From: Planctomycetota bacterium
GTDB taxonomy: Bacteria; Planctomycetota; B15-G4; SIAN01
DNA: 64,000 bases
Direction of reading: 5' to 3'
Assembly: GCA_016795285.1 (NCBI GenBank)
Contig: JAEUIC010000036.1
Coordinates: forward strand, 1 to 64,000
Translations under genes and position numbers: made by a program
Notes under the pieces: model-generated
The model's database searches: none
Seen by the model: the letters and a program-made list of their open reading frames with translations, nothing else
What the model was told of the DNA's origin: nothing
Shown: piece after piece, positions 32,041 to 42,659 of the stretch
Layout of the letters: every line of letters begins with the position of its first letter
Numbering within the stretch: position 1 is the first letter of the stretch

Positions 32041-33636
32041 TCAGTGGGCCGGATGTACTGGCGCGCTGCGGAGAGGTAACCGCGCGACGCCACCGAGCAG
32101 CGCGAGGAGCACGCTGACCCACGGCAACCAGTCGCCCCACCGCACGTAGAGGGTCGCCCCTTCCATGAGCGGCGGCGCCACGAGGAGGCTGCCGGCGATC
32201 CCGTCGCGGCGGCCGTCGCGCTCGAGCAGCGTCGGCCGTCCCCACGGATCGATCCAGCCGCTCGTCCCGGTGTTGGCGCAGCGCACCAGCGTGCGACGCA
32301 CCTCGACCGCGCGGACCACCGCCATCGCCGTGTACTGCTCGAACTCGGCGCTGTCGGGGAACCACCCCTCGTTCGAGAGGTTGAGGAGGTACTGCGCGCC
32401 GTCTCGCACCAGTTCGCGGCCGAGAGCGGGATAGGCGATCTCGTAGCAGATGGTGAGCCCGACGTTGCCGCGCAGGCCGACCGGCGCGAGCTCGACCACT
32501 CCGCCCGTCTCGCCCGCGAGCAGGTTCGGGACGCCCCCCGCCATCGCGACGATCTGCTGGCGGATCGCCTCGGCGACCCGGTCGGGGAAGAGATCGATCC
32601 AGGGCACGTACTCGCCGCCCGGCACGCGCAGCCGCTTCGAGTAGCAGGCGTGCTGGCGCCCGTCGCGATCGAAGAGCAGCGCCGAATTGAGGAACGGCGT
32701 GCCCGGCTGCCAGCTCGCGTCGCGCAGCGTCACCGCACCGGCGAGCAGCGGCTTCCCGTAGCGCGCGGTGAGCCGTTCGTGGACGCGTGCGGCGATCGCG
32801 GCGCGCGCGCGGGCGAGTTCGGGTTGCTCGCCGGCGAACGGGCCCCCCGTCTCGCGCCACAACCCGGGCAGCATCGTCTCCGGGATCACCAGCAGATCGC
32901 CGTTGCGGCGCGCGTCGGCGGCGTCGGCCACCTCGACGTGCGCGTCGATCATCACATCGAGGCTCGGCGGGTCGTTCTTCAGCTCCTGCGCGATGTTGCC
33001 TTGCAGCAGGAGCAGCTGCGGCCCGCGCGGCAGCACCGCGGGATCGCCGAGCTGCGCGCGACCGACCGCTTCGCCCGCCGCCAGCAGCGCGACCGCCCCC
33101 GCCGCTCGCAGCCACGCGCCGCGCGTCCGCAGCGCGAACCCATCGGCGAGCGCGCCCGCCACCAGCGCCAGCACGAAGGTGAGCCCATGCACGCCGGCGA
33201 CGCTCGCGAACTGCAGCACGCCCAGGTGCGCATGCTGCGTCGAGCCGAGCGAGAGCCACGGGAAGCCGTCGAGCGGCAGCCGGCCGCGCGCGAACTCGAC
33301 GGCGGTGAAGGCGACCGGGAGCGCGACGATCGCCGGCCAGCGCTGCACGACGTGGAGGCGGCGCAGCAGCAGCGCGAAGAGCGCGAAGAAGAGCGACTCG
33401 GGCAGCACCATCAGCACGAGGTTCAGCGGATGGCTCTTCCTCAGCCAGAAGCAGCCGCACGCGAAGAGCGCCGCGCCGATCAGGTAGCCGATCCCGAAGA
33501 GGCGGCGTCCCGCGTGGCGGCGCACCAACGCCGGCCACGGCGCCAACGCGATCGCCGCGAGCCAGCCGAGATCGAGCGGCGCGAAGGCGGCGACGTAGGC
33601 GACGATCGCCGCCAGGGCGAGCGCGAGGCTGCTCAT
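32041..33636 (-). CDS. lnt: Apolipoprotein N-acyltransferase
   Basis: Adds the third acyl chain to lipoproteins at the periplasmic face of the inner membrane. It has 531 residues: about seven membrane segments in the first 200, then a nitrilase-like domain. The catalytic Glu lies in LLVIPETMLPG, Lys in YSKRLRVPGGEYVP and Cys in GLTICYEIAYP. A final membrane helix (WLPWVSVLLALLGGVA) closes the protein. ATG 33636 overlaps the moeA stop. It is essential for Lol-type lipoprotein sorting in Gram-negative cells. Confidence 0.93.
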   Translation of the reverse strand: MSSLALALAAIVAYVAAFAPLDLGWLAAIALAPWPALVRRHAGRRLFGIGYLIGAALFACGCFWLRKSHPLNLVLMVLPESLFFALFALLLRRLHVVQRWPAIVALPVAFTAVEFARGRLPLDGFPWLSLGSTQHAHLGVLQFASVAGVHGLTFVLALVAGALADGFALRTRGAWLRAAGAVALLAAGEAVGRAQLGDPAVLPRGPQLLLLQGNIAQELKNDPPSLDVMIDAHVEVADAADARRNGDLLVIPETMLPGLWRETGGPFAGEQPELARARAAIAARVHERLTARYGKPLLAGAVTLRDASWQPGTPFLNSALLFDRDGRQHACYSKRLRVPGGEYVPWIDLFPDRVAEAIRQQIVAMAGGVPNLLAGETGGVVELAPVGLRGNVGLTICYEIAYPALGRELVRDGAQYLLNLSNEGWFPDSAEFEQYTAMAVVRAVEVRRTLVRCANTGTSGWIDPWGRPTLLERDGRRDGIAGSLLVAPPLMEGATLYVRWGDWLPWVSVLLALLGGVARLPLRSAPVHPAH

Positions 33637-34868
33637 TCGATCGGCTCCAGAGCGCGTGGCCAGCCATCGGCGGAGGCGACCAGCGGGACGACGCGTGCGG
33701 TCTCGCCGGCGCCGAGTTCGCGGCCGCGCGGCACGTGGATCAGCGCCGCCGCGGCGGCGATCGTCACGAGATCGCCCGATCCGCTCGAACGCAGCGGCTC
33801 GGCGGCGAGCGCGCCCCCCGCCTGCGGGACGAGGCGCGCGATCTGCAGCAGGTCGCGCTCGGCCGGCGCCTTCACGGAGCGGGCGAGCGGCAGCGCGAGC
33901 GGCCACGGCCACGCCTCCGCGGCGCCCGCGAGCCGCTCGAGCAGCGGTCGCACCAAGAGCTCGAAGGTCACGAACGCGGAGACCGGGTTGCCCGGCAGGC
34001 AGAAGAGCACCTGCTCGCCGCAGCGCGCCAGGATCACCGGCTTGCCCGGCTTGATGCGCACGGCGTCGAACAGCACGGTCGCGCCGACCGTCGCCAGGAC
34101 GTCGTGCGCGAAGTCGAAGTCGCCGACCGACGAGCCGCCGGTGAGCAGCACCACCTCGGCCGCGGCCGCCCCACGGACCGCCGCGACGATCGCCGCAGGG
34201 TCGTCGCGCACGATCGGCAGCGGGAGCGGCAGCGCGCCGGCGCTCGCGACCTGCGCCGCCAGCGCATGGCGGTTGCTCTCGCGGATCTGCGCCGCCTGCG
34301 GGCGCTGCGTCAGCTCGACCAGCTCGCTGCCGGTGGCGAGCAGGGCGACCCGCGGCGCCCGCGCGACCGCGACCTCGGCGCACCCGAGCGTCGCCAGCAA
34401 CGGCACCATCGCCGGCGTGATCCGTCGGCCGGCGGCGAGCGGCCGATCGCCCTCGCGCAGGTCGCAGGCGCGCCGGTGGAGGTTCTGCCCCGCGGTCGGG
34501 ATGCGGCGGAAACGGACGCTGCCGGCATCGACGTCGGCCTCTTCGATCGGCACCACCGCATCGGCCCCCGCCGGCAGCGGCGCTCCCGTCATGATGCGGA
34601 CGGCGCTGCCGGCGACGACGGTCGCCGTGCTCGCCTCTCCTGCGGCGATGGCCGCCACCACCCGCAGCGGGCGCCCCACCTCGACGTCGCCGGCGCGCAC
34701 CGCGAAGCCGTCCATCGTGACGCGATCGAAGGGCGGCAGGTCGCGGTCGCTTCGCGGCGCCTCGGCGAGCGTGCGGCCGATCGCGGCGGCGAGGGGGACG
34801 CGCTCGCTCGGCGGCGGACGGAGCGCGAGCCCGGAGACCCGCCGCTGCGCCTCGATCAACGCGATCAT
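33633..34868 (-). CDS. moeA: Molybdopterin molybdenumtransferase
   Basis: Inserts molybdate into adenylated molybdopterin. The 411 residues show LPPFDRVTMDGFAV, IMTGAPLPAGADAVVPIE, LLATGSELVE, TGGSSVGDFDF, RIKPGKPV and FCLPGNPVSAFVTFELL, covering all the conserved domains. It starts at ATG 34868. No other molybdenum cofactor gene is present, and coupling to lnt is likely only economy of packing. Confidence 0.93.
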   Translation of the reverse strand: MIALIEAQRRVSGLALRPPPSERVPLAAAIGRTLAEAPRSDRDLPPFDRVTMDGFAVRAGDVEVGRPLRVVAAIAAGEASTATVVAGSAVRIMTGAPLPAGADAVVPIEEADVDAGSVRFRRIPTAGQNLHRRACDLREGDRPLAAGRRITPAMVPLLATLGCAEVAVARAPRVALLATGSELVELTQRPQAAQIRESNRHALAAQVASAGALPLPLPIVRDDPAAIVAAVRGAAAAEVVLLTGGSSVGDFDFAHDVLATVGATVLFDAVRIKPGKPVILARCGEQVLFCLPGNPVSAFVTFELLVRPLLERLAGAAEAWPWPLALPLARSVKAPAERDLLQIARLVPQAGGALAAEPLRSSGSGDLVTIAAAAALIHVPRGRELGAGETARVVPLVASADGWPRALEPIE

Positions 34869-35021
34869 CCCGACTCCTTCCCGAGCTGCCGGCAGGCCGG
34901 CGAGCGGAGCGCGGCGCCGACGCGATGCGGCTCGACGCGCTCCTCGCGATGGCCGGCGGGCCGAGCGAGCGCGGCGATCTTGCCATGCCGAGCGACCGCA
35001 CGAGCGTCGCGCCGCGCGGCT

Positions 35022-35050
35022 CTGGAAATGGCCCGATCGGTCGCTATGGT
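35022..35050 (+). promoter_or_regulatory. Candidate promoter of the tRNA gene
   Basis: CTGGAA (35022-35027), a 17-base spacer and TATGGT (35045-35050, four of six consensus bases) lie 19 bases before the tRNA. Spacing and position fit; the -35 match is weak. Confidence 0.45.
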
Positions 35051-35069
35051 TCCGCGCCTTCTCTCCGGT

Positions 35070-35145
<76 letters not shown>

Positions 35146-35160
35146 CCTTAGAACGTGGCT

Positions 35161-35204
35161 CGGGCGGTCAGCGGTCCTCGGATCGCTGATCGCCCGTTTT
35201 CTTT
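35161..35204 (+). terminator. Rho-independent terminator of the tRNA gene
   Basis: CGGGCGGTCAGCG and CGCTGATCGCCCG form a 13-pair stem (one G-U) around a ten-base loop, followed by TTTTCTTT (35197-35204). It lies 15 bases after the tRNA, so the tRNA is a single-gene transcript. The 70 bases beyond it, up to the hscA stop, hold only a short repeated GCCGTCGGTTC word. Confidence 0.9.
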
Positions 35205-35276
35205 CCGCCCGACCCTCGGATCCGCCGTCGGTTCCGCCGTCGGTTCGGCGCAGCGGCTGATTCGGCGCGGCGGCGG

Positions 35277-37603
<2,327 letters not shown>

Positions 37604-37607
<4 letters not shown>

Positions 37608-38251
37608 GTCGACTCCTTGTCGTAGAGCCCTTCGCGCAGGTCGCGCGCGAGGGTGCGGTAGTAGGCCATCCGGTTGAGCTCGCGGCGCAACGCCCGGAAC
37701 GCCGCGTCGCGCGCGCTTGCGGGCGCGTCGTCCGGCAGCGCCGCCAGCGCCGCGAAGCCGCTCGCGAGCGCCGCCTCGCCCGCCGCGAGCTCCGCCGCGA
37801 AGCGCGCGCGCACCGCCTCGGCCGCCGCGCCGCCGGCCGCGATCGCGGCATCGACCGCGTCGCGCTCGTCGAGCATCGCCTCGAGGAAGCCGTCGGGCAC
37901 CGACTTGTCCTCGGTCGCGCTCGGTCCGCCGAGGAGCTTCAAGAGGTACTCGCCGCGCGAGTGCGCGTCGCGCAGCACCGCGAACGCCTCGTTCACCTGC
38001 GCCGCGCCGAGCACCGCGCGCGCCCGCACGCCCGGCGCCGCGCCGGCGAGGTCGGGATGGAGGTCGCGCGCGAAGGCGACCACGCGCCGCTGCAGCTCCG
38101 CCTCGTCGACCTCGAAGCGGCGCCGCAGCGCGAGCGTCGCGAAGTGGTCGCGGCGCGGATCGAGCGGCTGGAACGCGCCGCACGCGCGGCAGCGCTGCGG
38201 GTTCTCGAGCGCGCCGCCGCACGCGCTGCAGGCGAGCGAGACGGTCGTCAC
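37604..38251 (-). CDS. hscB: Fe-S cluster co-chaperone HscB with zinc-ribbon head
   Basis: The J-protein that delivers IscU to HscA. The 215 residues start with two CxxC pairs (CSACGGALENPQRCRACG), a zinc-ribbon also found in eukaryotic HSC20 but missing from E. coli HscB. The J domain carries the HPD motif in FARDLHPDLAG (about 65), and the C-terminal three-helix part ends near REGLYDKES. The C-terminal region is Ala-rich. It overlaps iscA by four bases and hscA by four. Confidence 0.88.
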
Positions 38252-38598
38252 GCGGAGAACGACGCGCCGCAGCCGCAGCTCCCGGTCGAACTCGGGTTCT
38301 TGAAGACGAAGCCGCGCGAGGTCAGGTCGTCGTTGAAGTCGACCTCGGTGCCTTCGAGGTAGAGGAAGCTCTTCGGGTCGACGAAGACGCGCAGTCCCGC
38401 CGACTCGAAGATCTCGTCGCCGCGCGCCGGGCGCGGTTCGACGTTCATCACGTAGGAGAAGCCCGAGCAGCCGCCCCCCTTCACGCCGAGGCGCAGCCCC
38501 GCCTCGGCGCCGAGCTGCTTCTGCTCGAAGACGCGGCGCACCTCGCGCGCGGCCTTCTCGCTGACGGTGATGGAGGAGGAGGGGGCCTCGGCGGTCAT
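38248..38598 (-). CDS. iscA: IscA-type A-family iron-sulfur carrier
   Basis: A cluster carrier of 116 residues. The three conserved cysteines are in KGGGCSGFSY and, near the C-terminus, GSCGCG. GLRLGVKGGGCSG and SRGFVFKNPSSTGSC are typical. The ATG at 38598 has GGTGG upstream and starts 4 bases after iscU; a GTG at 38610 would overlap iscU and is less likely. It may be closer to ErpA than to IscA; context favours iscA. Confidence 0.88.
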   Translation of the reverse strand: MTAEAPSSSITVSEKAAREVRRVFEQKQLGAEAGLRLGVKGGGCSGFSYVMNVEPRPARGDEIFESAGLRVFVDPKSFLYLEGTEVDFNDDLTSRGFVFKNPSSTGSCGCGASFSA

Positions 38599-38602
38599 CG
38601 AT

Positions 38603-39043
38603 TCACCCACCGTGGCGCGCCGCGTCGGCCGCGTCGGAAGCGCCGGGGGCCCCGGTCGCCTGCGCCTGCTGCTTCTTCTGGTAGTCGGCGAGCGCCGCGC
38701 GGATCGCGTCCTCGGCGAGCACCGAGCAGTGCACCTTCACCGGCGGCAGTGCGAGCTCCTGCACGATGTCGACGTTCTTGATCTGCAGCGCCTGCTCGAC
38801 GGTGCGCCCCTTCACCCATTCGGTGGCGAGGCTCGACGACGCGATCGCGGAGCCGCAGCCGAAGGTCTTGAACTTGGCGTCCTCGATGACGCCCTGTTCG
38901 TTCACCTTGATCTGCAGCCGCATCACGTCGCCGCACTCGGGCGCGCCGACCACGCCGGTGCCGACGTCGGCCGCGTTCTTGTCGAGCGAGCCGATGTTGC
39001 GCGGGTTGTTGTAGTGGTCGAGGACCTTGTCGCTGTACGCCAT
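38603..39043 (-). CDS. iscU: Iron-sulfur cluster scaffold IscU
   Basis: The scaffold on which IscS and HscAB act. The 146 residues begin YSDKVLDHYNNPRNIG. The ligands are Cys in APECGDVM, FGCGSAI and VHCSVLAED, with the conserved Asp in ECGD. ELALPPVKVHC is the LPPVK site that HscA recognises in E. coli, intact here. A short Ala/Gly tail is extra. It starts 52 bases after iscS. Confidence 0.95.
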   Translation of the reverse strand: MAYSDKVLDHYNNPRNIGSLDKNAADVGTGVVGAPECGDVMRLQIKVNEQGVIEDAKFKTFGCGSAIASSSLATEWVKGRTVEQALQIKNVDIVQELALPPVKVHCSVLAEDAIRAALADYQKKQQAQATGAPGASDAADAARHGG

Positions 39044-39095
39044 CGTCGTGTCCTTGCATGCGGCTCTCGCCGCGTCGTGTTTGTTCCGTTCCTGG

Positions 39096-40316
39096 TCAGT
39101 GCTCGGTCGGGGACCACTTCACCTGGCTGATGTCGATCCCCTCCTTCGCCATCTCGTAGAGCGGCGACATCTCGCGCAGCCGCTTCACCGCCGCGATCAC
39201 CCGCTCCGCCGCGAAGTCGACCTCCGCCTCCGTGGTGAAGCGGCCGAGGCCGAAGCGGATCGAGGTGTGGGCGAGGTCCTCGCCGACGCCGATCGCGCGC
39301 AGCACGTAGGAGGGCTCGAGGCTCGCCGACGTGCAGGCCGAACCCGACGAGACGGCGAGCTCGCTCATCCCCATCATCAGCCCCTCGCCCTCGACGAAGG
39401 CGAAGGAGACGTTCAGGTTGCCCGGCAGCCGTTCGGTCGGGTGGCCGTTCAGGTAGATCTCGTCGAGCGAGCCGCGCAGCTTGGCGAGGAAGCGCTCGCG
39501 CAGATTCGTGAGGCGCACCGTCTCGCTCGCCAGTTCCGCGCCGGCGATCTCGCACGCCTTCCCCAATCCGACGATGCCGGGGACGTTCAGCGTGCCCGAC
39601 CGCATGCCGCGCTCGTGGCCGCCGCCGTCGAGCTGCGGGGAGAGGCGCACGCGCGGGTTGCGGCGCCGCACGTAGAGGGCGCCGACCCCCTTCGGGCCGT
39701 AGACCTTGTGGCCCGACAGCGAGAGCAGGTCGATCCCCATCCGCTCGACATCGATCGGGATCTTGCCGACCCCCTGCGTCGCATCGGTGTGGAAGAGGAC
39801 GCCGCGCGCCTTGCAGAGCTTGCCGATCGCCTCGAGCGGGTGGAGCGTGCCGATCTCGTTGTTCGCCGCCATCAGCGACACCAGCACGGTGTCGGGCCGG
39901 ATCGCCTTCTCGAGGTCGGCCAACGCCACCTGGCCGGTCTTGTCGACCGGCAGCAGCGTGACCGTGGCGCCCTCCTGCTCGAGGCGCTTCAGCGGATCGA
40001 GCACCGCCTTGTGCTCGGTCGGCGCCGAGATGAAGTGGCGCCCCTTCTCGCGGTACATCTCCGCGACGCCCTTGATGGCGAGGTTGTTCGACTCGGTGGC
40101 GCCGCTGGTGAAGACGATCTCCTTGGCGTCGGCGCCGATCAGCGCGGCGATCTGGCCGCGCGCCGTCTCGACCGCCTTCTCCGCCTCCCAGCCGAACGCG
40201 TGGTTGCGGCTGGCGGCGTTGCCGAACTTGTCGCGGAAGTAGGGCAGCATCGCGTCGAGCACCCGCTCGTCGAGCGGCGTGGTCGCCTGGTAGTCGAGGT
40301 AGATCGGGTTCTTCAT
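39096..40316 (-). CDS. iscS: Cysteine desulfurase IscS
   Basis: A PLP enzyme that removes sulfur from cysteine and hands it to IscU. The 406 residues begin PIYLDYQATTPLDERVLDAM. TSGATESNNLAIKG, the PLP lysine in SLSGHKVYGPKG and the active-site cysteine in SSGSACTSASLEPSYVLRA identify the long-loop class I enzyme. The end SPLYEMAKEGIDISQVKWS is the IscU-binding tail known from IscS. ATG 40316 follows iscR by 79 bases. Confidence 0.95.
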   Translation of the reverse strand: MKNPIYLDYQATTPLDERVLDAMLPYFRDKFGNAASRNHAFGWEAEKAVETARGQIAALIGADAKEIVFTSGATESNNLAIKGVAEMYREKGRHFISAPTEHKAVLDPLKRLEQEGATVTLLPVDKTGQVALADLEKAIRPDTVLVSLMAANNEIGTLHPLEAIGKLCKARGVLFHTDATQGVGKIPIDVERMGIDLLSLSGHKVYGPKGVGALYVRRRNPRVRLSPQLDGGGHERGMRSGTLNVPGIVGLGKACEIAGAELASETVRLTNLRERFLAKLRGSLDEIYLNGHPTERLPGNLNVSFAFVEGEGLMMGMSELAVSSGSACTSASLEPSYVLRAIGVGEDLAHTSIRFGLGRFTTEAEVDFAAERVIAAVKRLREMSPLYEMAKEGIDISQVKWSPTEH

Positions 40317-40395
40317 CTCAGTCGCTCCGCGTCCGGCAGTCGCCGGCTCCGCTCGTTCCGATTCGTCGGTCGTGGTCCGCCTGGCTTGCGCTCCG

Positions 40396-40899
40396 TCAGC
40401 GCGCCAGCGGCCCGGCAAGGGGCCCAGCAAATGGCGCCGCGAACGCCTCCGCCACCAGCTGGTCGAAGGTCAATCCGTTCAGCACTTCGTGGATCCGTTC
40501 ATGGACGCGCCGCAGCGGCGCCTTGATCGGGCAGGACGATTCGATCTGGCAGCTCGAGCGCGAGGGCGTTTCGCCGACCGCGACGCCTCCGGCCGCGACG
40601 CCGGCGAGCGCCGACGGCACGCACTCGACGAGGCGCACGTCGCCCTCGAGCGCCCGCAGCAGCCCGCCGACCGAGAGCTCCTCGGGGGCGACCGCGAGCT
40701 CGTAGCCGCCATGGACGCCGCGCGCCGAGCGGACCAGCGCCGCGCGGTGGAGGTCCTTCAGGATGTTGGCGAGGATCGCGGGCGGGATCCGCGTGGCGTC
40801 AGCGAGGGCGCGGGCGCTGAGCGGCGTCGAGCGCCCGCGGGTCGCCAAGTGCGAGACCGCGAGGATCGCGTAGTCGAGCCGTCGAGAGAGCTTGATCAT
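40396..40899 (-). CDS. iscR: Rrf2-family cluster-sensing repressor IscR
   Basis: The regulator of the isc operon, as its position suggests. It has 167 residues. A winged helix (about 1-75) includes MIKLSRRLDYAILAVSHLA and ARGVHGGYELA. Cys93, Cys117 and Cys123 (SSCQIESSCPIK) can hold the 2Fe-2S cluster, although the stretch between the first two is about 17 residues longer than in E. coli IscR. An upstream GTG/ATG extension to 40953 is unlikely because the Rrf2 fold begins at MIKLS. An inverted repeat covers its promoter. Confidence 0.88.
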   Translation of the reverse strand: MIKLSRRLDYAILAVSHLATRGRSTPLSARALADATRIPPAILANILKDLHRAALVRSARGVHGGYELAVAPEELSVGGLLRALEGDVRLVECVPSALAGVAAGGVAVGETPSRSSCQIESSCPIKAPLRRVHERIHEVLNGLTFDQLVAEAFAAPFAGPLAGPLAR

Positions 40900-40967
40900 G
40901 AGCGCCACCGAGCCGTCGTCACCGTCGTCCCGCCGGGCCTGCCCGGGCGCCACACGGCGCGCCGCGG

Positions 40968-40994
40968 TAATCCGGATGAACTTGGTACGGATTA
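40968..40994. promoter_or_regulatory. Inverted repeat, candidate IscR operator
   Basis: TAATCCGGA (40968-40976) and TACGGATTA (40986-40994) are inverted nine-base arms with one mismatch around nine bases. The 27-base span is right for a dimeric Rrf2 repressor, is AT-richer than its surroundings, and lies 70-95 bases before the iscR ATG, overlapping the predicted -10. Confidence 0.6.
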
Positions 40995-41021
40995 ACTAGT
41001 CGGCGCTGCGGGAGGCGGCAA
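40993..41021 (-). promoter_or_regulatory. Candidate iscR promoter
   Basis: On the minus strand TTGCCG (41021-41016), 17 bases and TAGTTA (40998-40993). The hexamers match the consensus only partly, but spacing is ideal and the inverted repeat overlaps the -10, as expected for autorepression. Confidence 0.35.
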
Positions 41022-41062
41022 GCGGAAAATCTGGACTCGACCGGTACGAGTTTCCGGTGGCG

Positions 41063-41713
41063 TCAGCTCGACGGCGCCAGCGCTCGGTCGGTCCACGCGA
41101 CCGCGCGCCGCTCGAGCTCCTCCGCGCGGGCGAGCAGTTTCGCCACCTCGCCGCGGCGCGTCTCCGCCGCCGCTGAGCTGTCCCCCACCAGGTTGACCAG
41201 CACGTTCCAAGCGGCGCAGCGCGCCCCGGCGCGCAGCAGCAGCGCCCCAGAACCGGCGTCGGTGGCGAGTCGCGTGTTCAGCACCGACAGCGCGCCATCG
41301 ATCAGCTCCATCGCCTCGCGCGCGACGCGCAGCGTCTGCAACGGCACGTCGGCCGAATGGGCGGTCGCCGCCGCGATCGCCGCGCTGCGCGCCGCCTTCT
41401 CGGCATCGCTCGCCTGCGGCAACTTGCGCGCGCTGCGGACCGCCTCGAAGGACGCCGCGTCCTCGTCGCTCAACTCCTGCAGCGCCTTCGCCGCAGCGAG
41501 CAGCGCCGCCTCGATCTTCGCCAGCACCGGATCGTGCTCGCCCGGCTCGCCCTTCTTGCCGAACGAGAAGCGCACCGCCATGCAGCCGAGCGCAGCGCCG
41601 AGCGCGCCGGCCAGCGCCGCCCCGGTCCCGCCCCCTGGAGTCGGCGTGCGCGCCGCCAGCGAATCGACGAGCGCGTGGAAGGGCAGTGCCGGGAACGAGA
41701 GCGGAGTGTCCAC
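41063..41713 (-). CDS. Formiminotetrahydrofolate cyclodeaminase/cyclohydrolase family protein
   Basis: A 216-residue helical protein of the FTCD C-terminal/FchA family, which acts on formimino- or methenyl-tetrahydrofolate. The N-terminal LAARTPTPGGGTGAALAGALGAALG is split here: TPTPGGGT then ALAGALGAAL mark the folate-binding segment, followed by MAVRFSFGKK and several long helices. The GTG at 41713 has AAAGGA five bases before it. It stands alone between iscR and a zinc peptidase gene; no histidine-degradation or serine-cycle genes are near, so the exact folate step is unresolved. Confidence 0.82.
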   Translation of the reverse strand: MDTPLSFPALPFHALVDSLAARTPTPGGGTGAALAGALGAALGCMAVRFSFGKKGEPGEHDPVLAKIEAALLAAAKALQELSDEDAASFEAVRSARKLPQASDAEKAARSAAIAAATAHSADVPLQTLRVAREAMELIDGALSVLNTRLATDAGSGALLLRAGARCAAWNVLVNLVGDSSAAAETRRGEVAKLLARAEELERRAVAWTDRALAPSS

Positions 41714-41748
41714 GAGGGTCCTTTCCTGCGAGGCCTTGGAGAGTGCCG

Positions 41749-42498
41749 TCACTCGCGCGAACGGTTGCGCGAGCCGACGAGGATCGCCAGCACCTTGAGC
41801 AGCTCGACGGCGGCGGCCGCGGCCGATGCGACGTAGGTCCAGGCGGCGGCGTTCAAGACGCTGCGCGCGCCGTCGATCTCCCCGCCGACCAGGACGCCGC
41901 TGTTGCCGAGCAGCGCGAGCGCCCGCCGCGAGGCATCGAGCTCGACCGGCAGCGTGACCAGGCTGAACGCGACCACGGCCGCCAAGCCGATCGCCGCGCC
42001 GATCAGCAGCGACATGCCGAGCGGCCCCTGCGAGCCCATCGCGATGAGCATCCCGATCGGCGCGAGGATCATGCCGAGCTTCGAGCCGATGCTGACCACC
42101 GGCACCATCCGGCTGCGCAGATCGAGCCACGCGTAGGCATCGGCGTGTTGCAGCGCGTGGCCGGTCTCGTGCGCCGCGACACCGAGCGCGGCGATCGAGC
42201 GGCCGGCGAAGACAGGCGGCGAGAGGCGCAGCGTCTTGGTGCGCGGGTCGTAGTGGTCGCTGAGGAACCCGCCCACCTGCTCGACCTGCACGTCGCTGAT
42301 GCCGCGCGAGCGCAGCAGCAGCTCGGCCACTTCGGCGCCGGTCAGGCCGGAGCGCGTCGCGATCTGCGCGAAACGCCGGAAGGTCGACTGGACGCGCGCC
42401 TGCATCGCCATCGCGAAGAGCATCGCCGCCAGCGGCAGCCAGATGCCGTAGATCGGATTCACCCACGGCGGCATGAACCACACCATCAGCAGCGTCAT
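41749..42498 (-). CDS. Membrane zinc metallopeptidase, YugP family
   Basis: A 249-residue membrane protein with an N-terminal hydrophobic segment (about 14-34), HETGH in VAAHETGHALQHADAYA (about 110-114) as the zinc-binding HExxH, and two or three further membrane segments (about 130-180 and 210-235). DHYDPRTKTLRLSPPVF precedes the active site as in other YugP-type proteins. Substrates in this family are unknown; membrane-protein quality control is a common guess. ATG 42498 lies opposite the second desulfurase gene across 160 bases. Confidence 0.82.
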   Translation of the reverse strand: MTLLMVWFMPPWVNPIYGIWLPLAAMLFAMAMQARVQSTFRRFAQIATRSGLTGAEVAELLLRSRGISDVQVEQVGGFLSDHYDPRTKTLRLSPPVFAGRSIAALGVAAHETGHALQHADAYAWLDLRSRMVPVVSIGSKLGMILAPIGMLIAMGSQGPLGMSLLIGAAIGLAAVVAFSLVTLPVELDASRRALALLGNSGVLVGGEIDGARSVLNAAAWTYVASAAAAAVELLKVLAILVGSRNRSRE

Positions 42499-42659
42499 CG
42501 AGGTCGCTCCGGATCGTCGCCCGCGGCGCCCGCGCCAACGTGTCGCAGTCGCGCACCGCTCGTCGGCACGTGATGCAAGCGCCGTGCGCAACACGCCGAC
42601 CGCGCGTCGCTCCGAGCCCCGGGCAGCGCCGTCGAGGGCGCGGGAGTATACGGAGCGCG

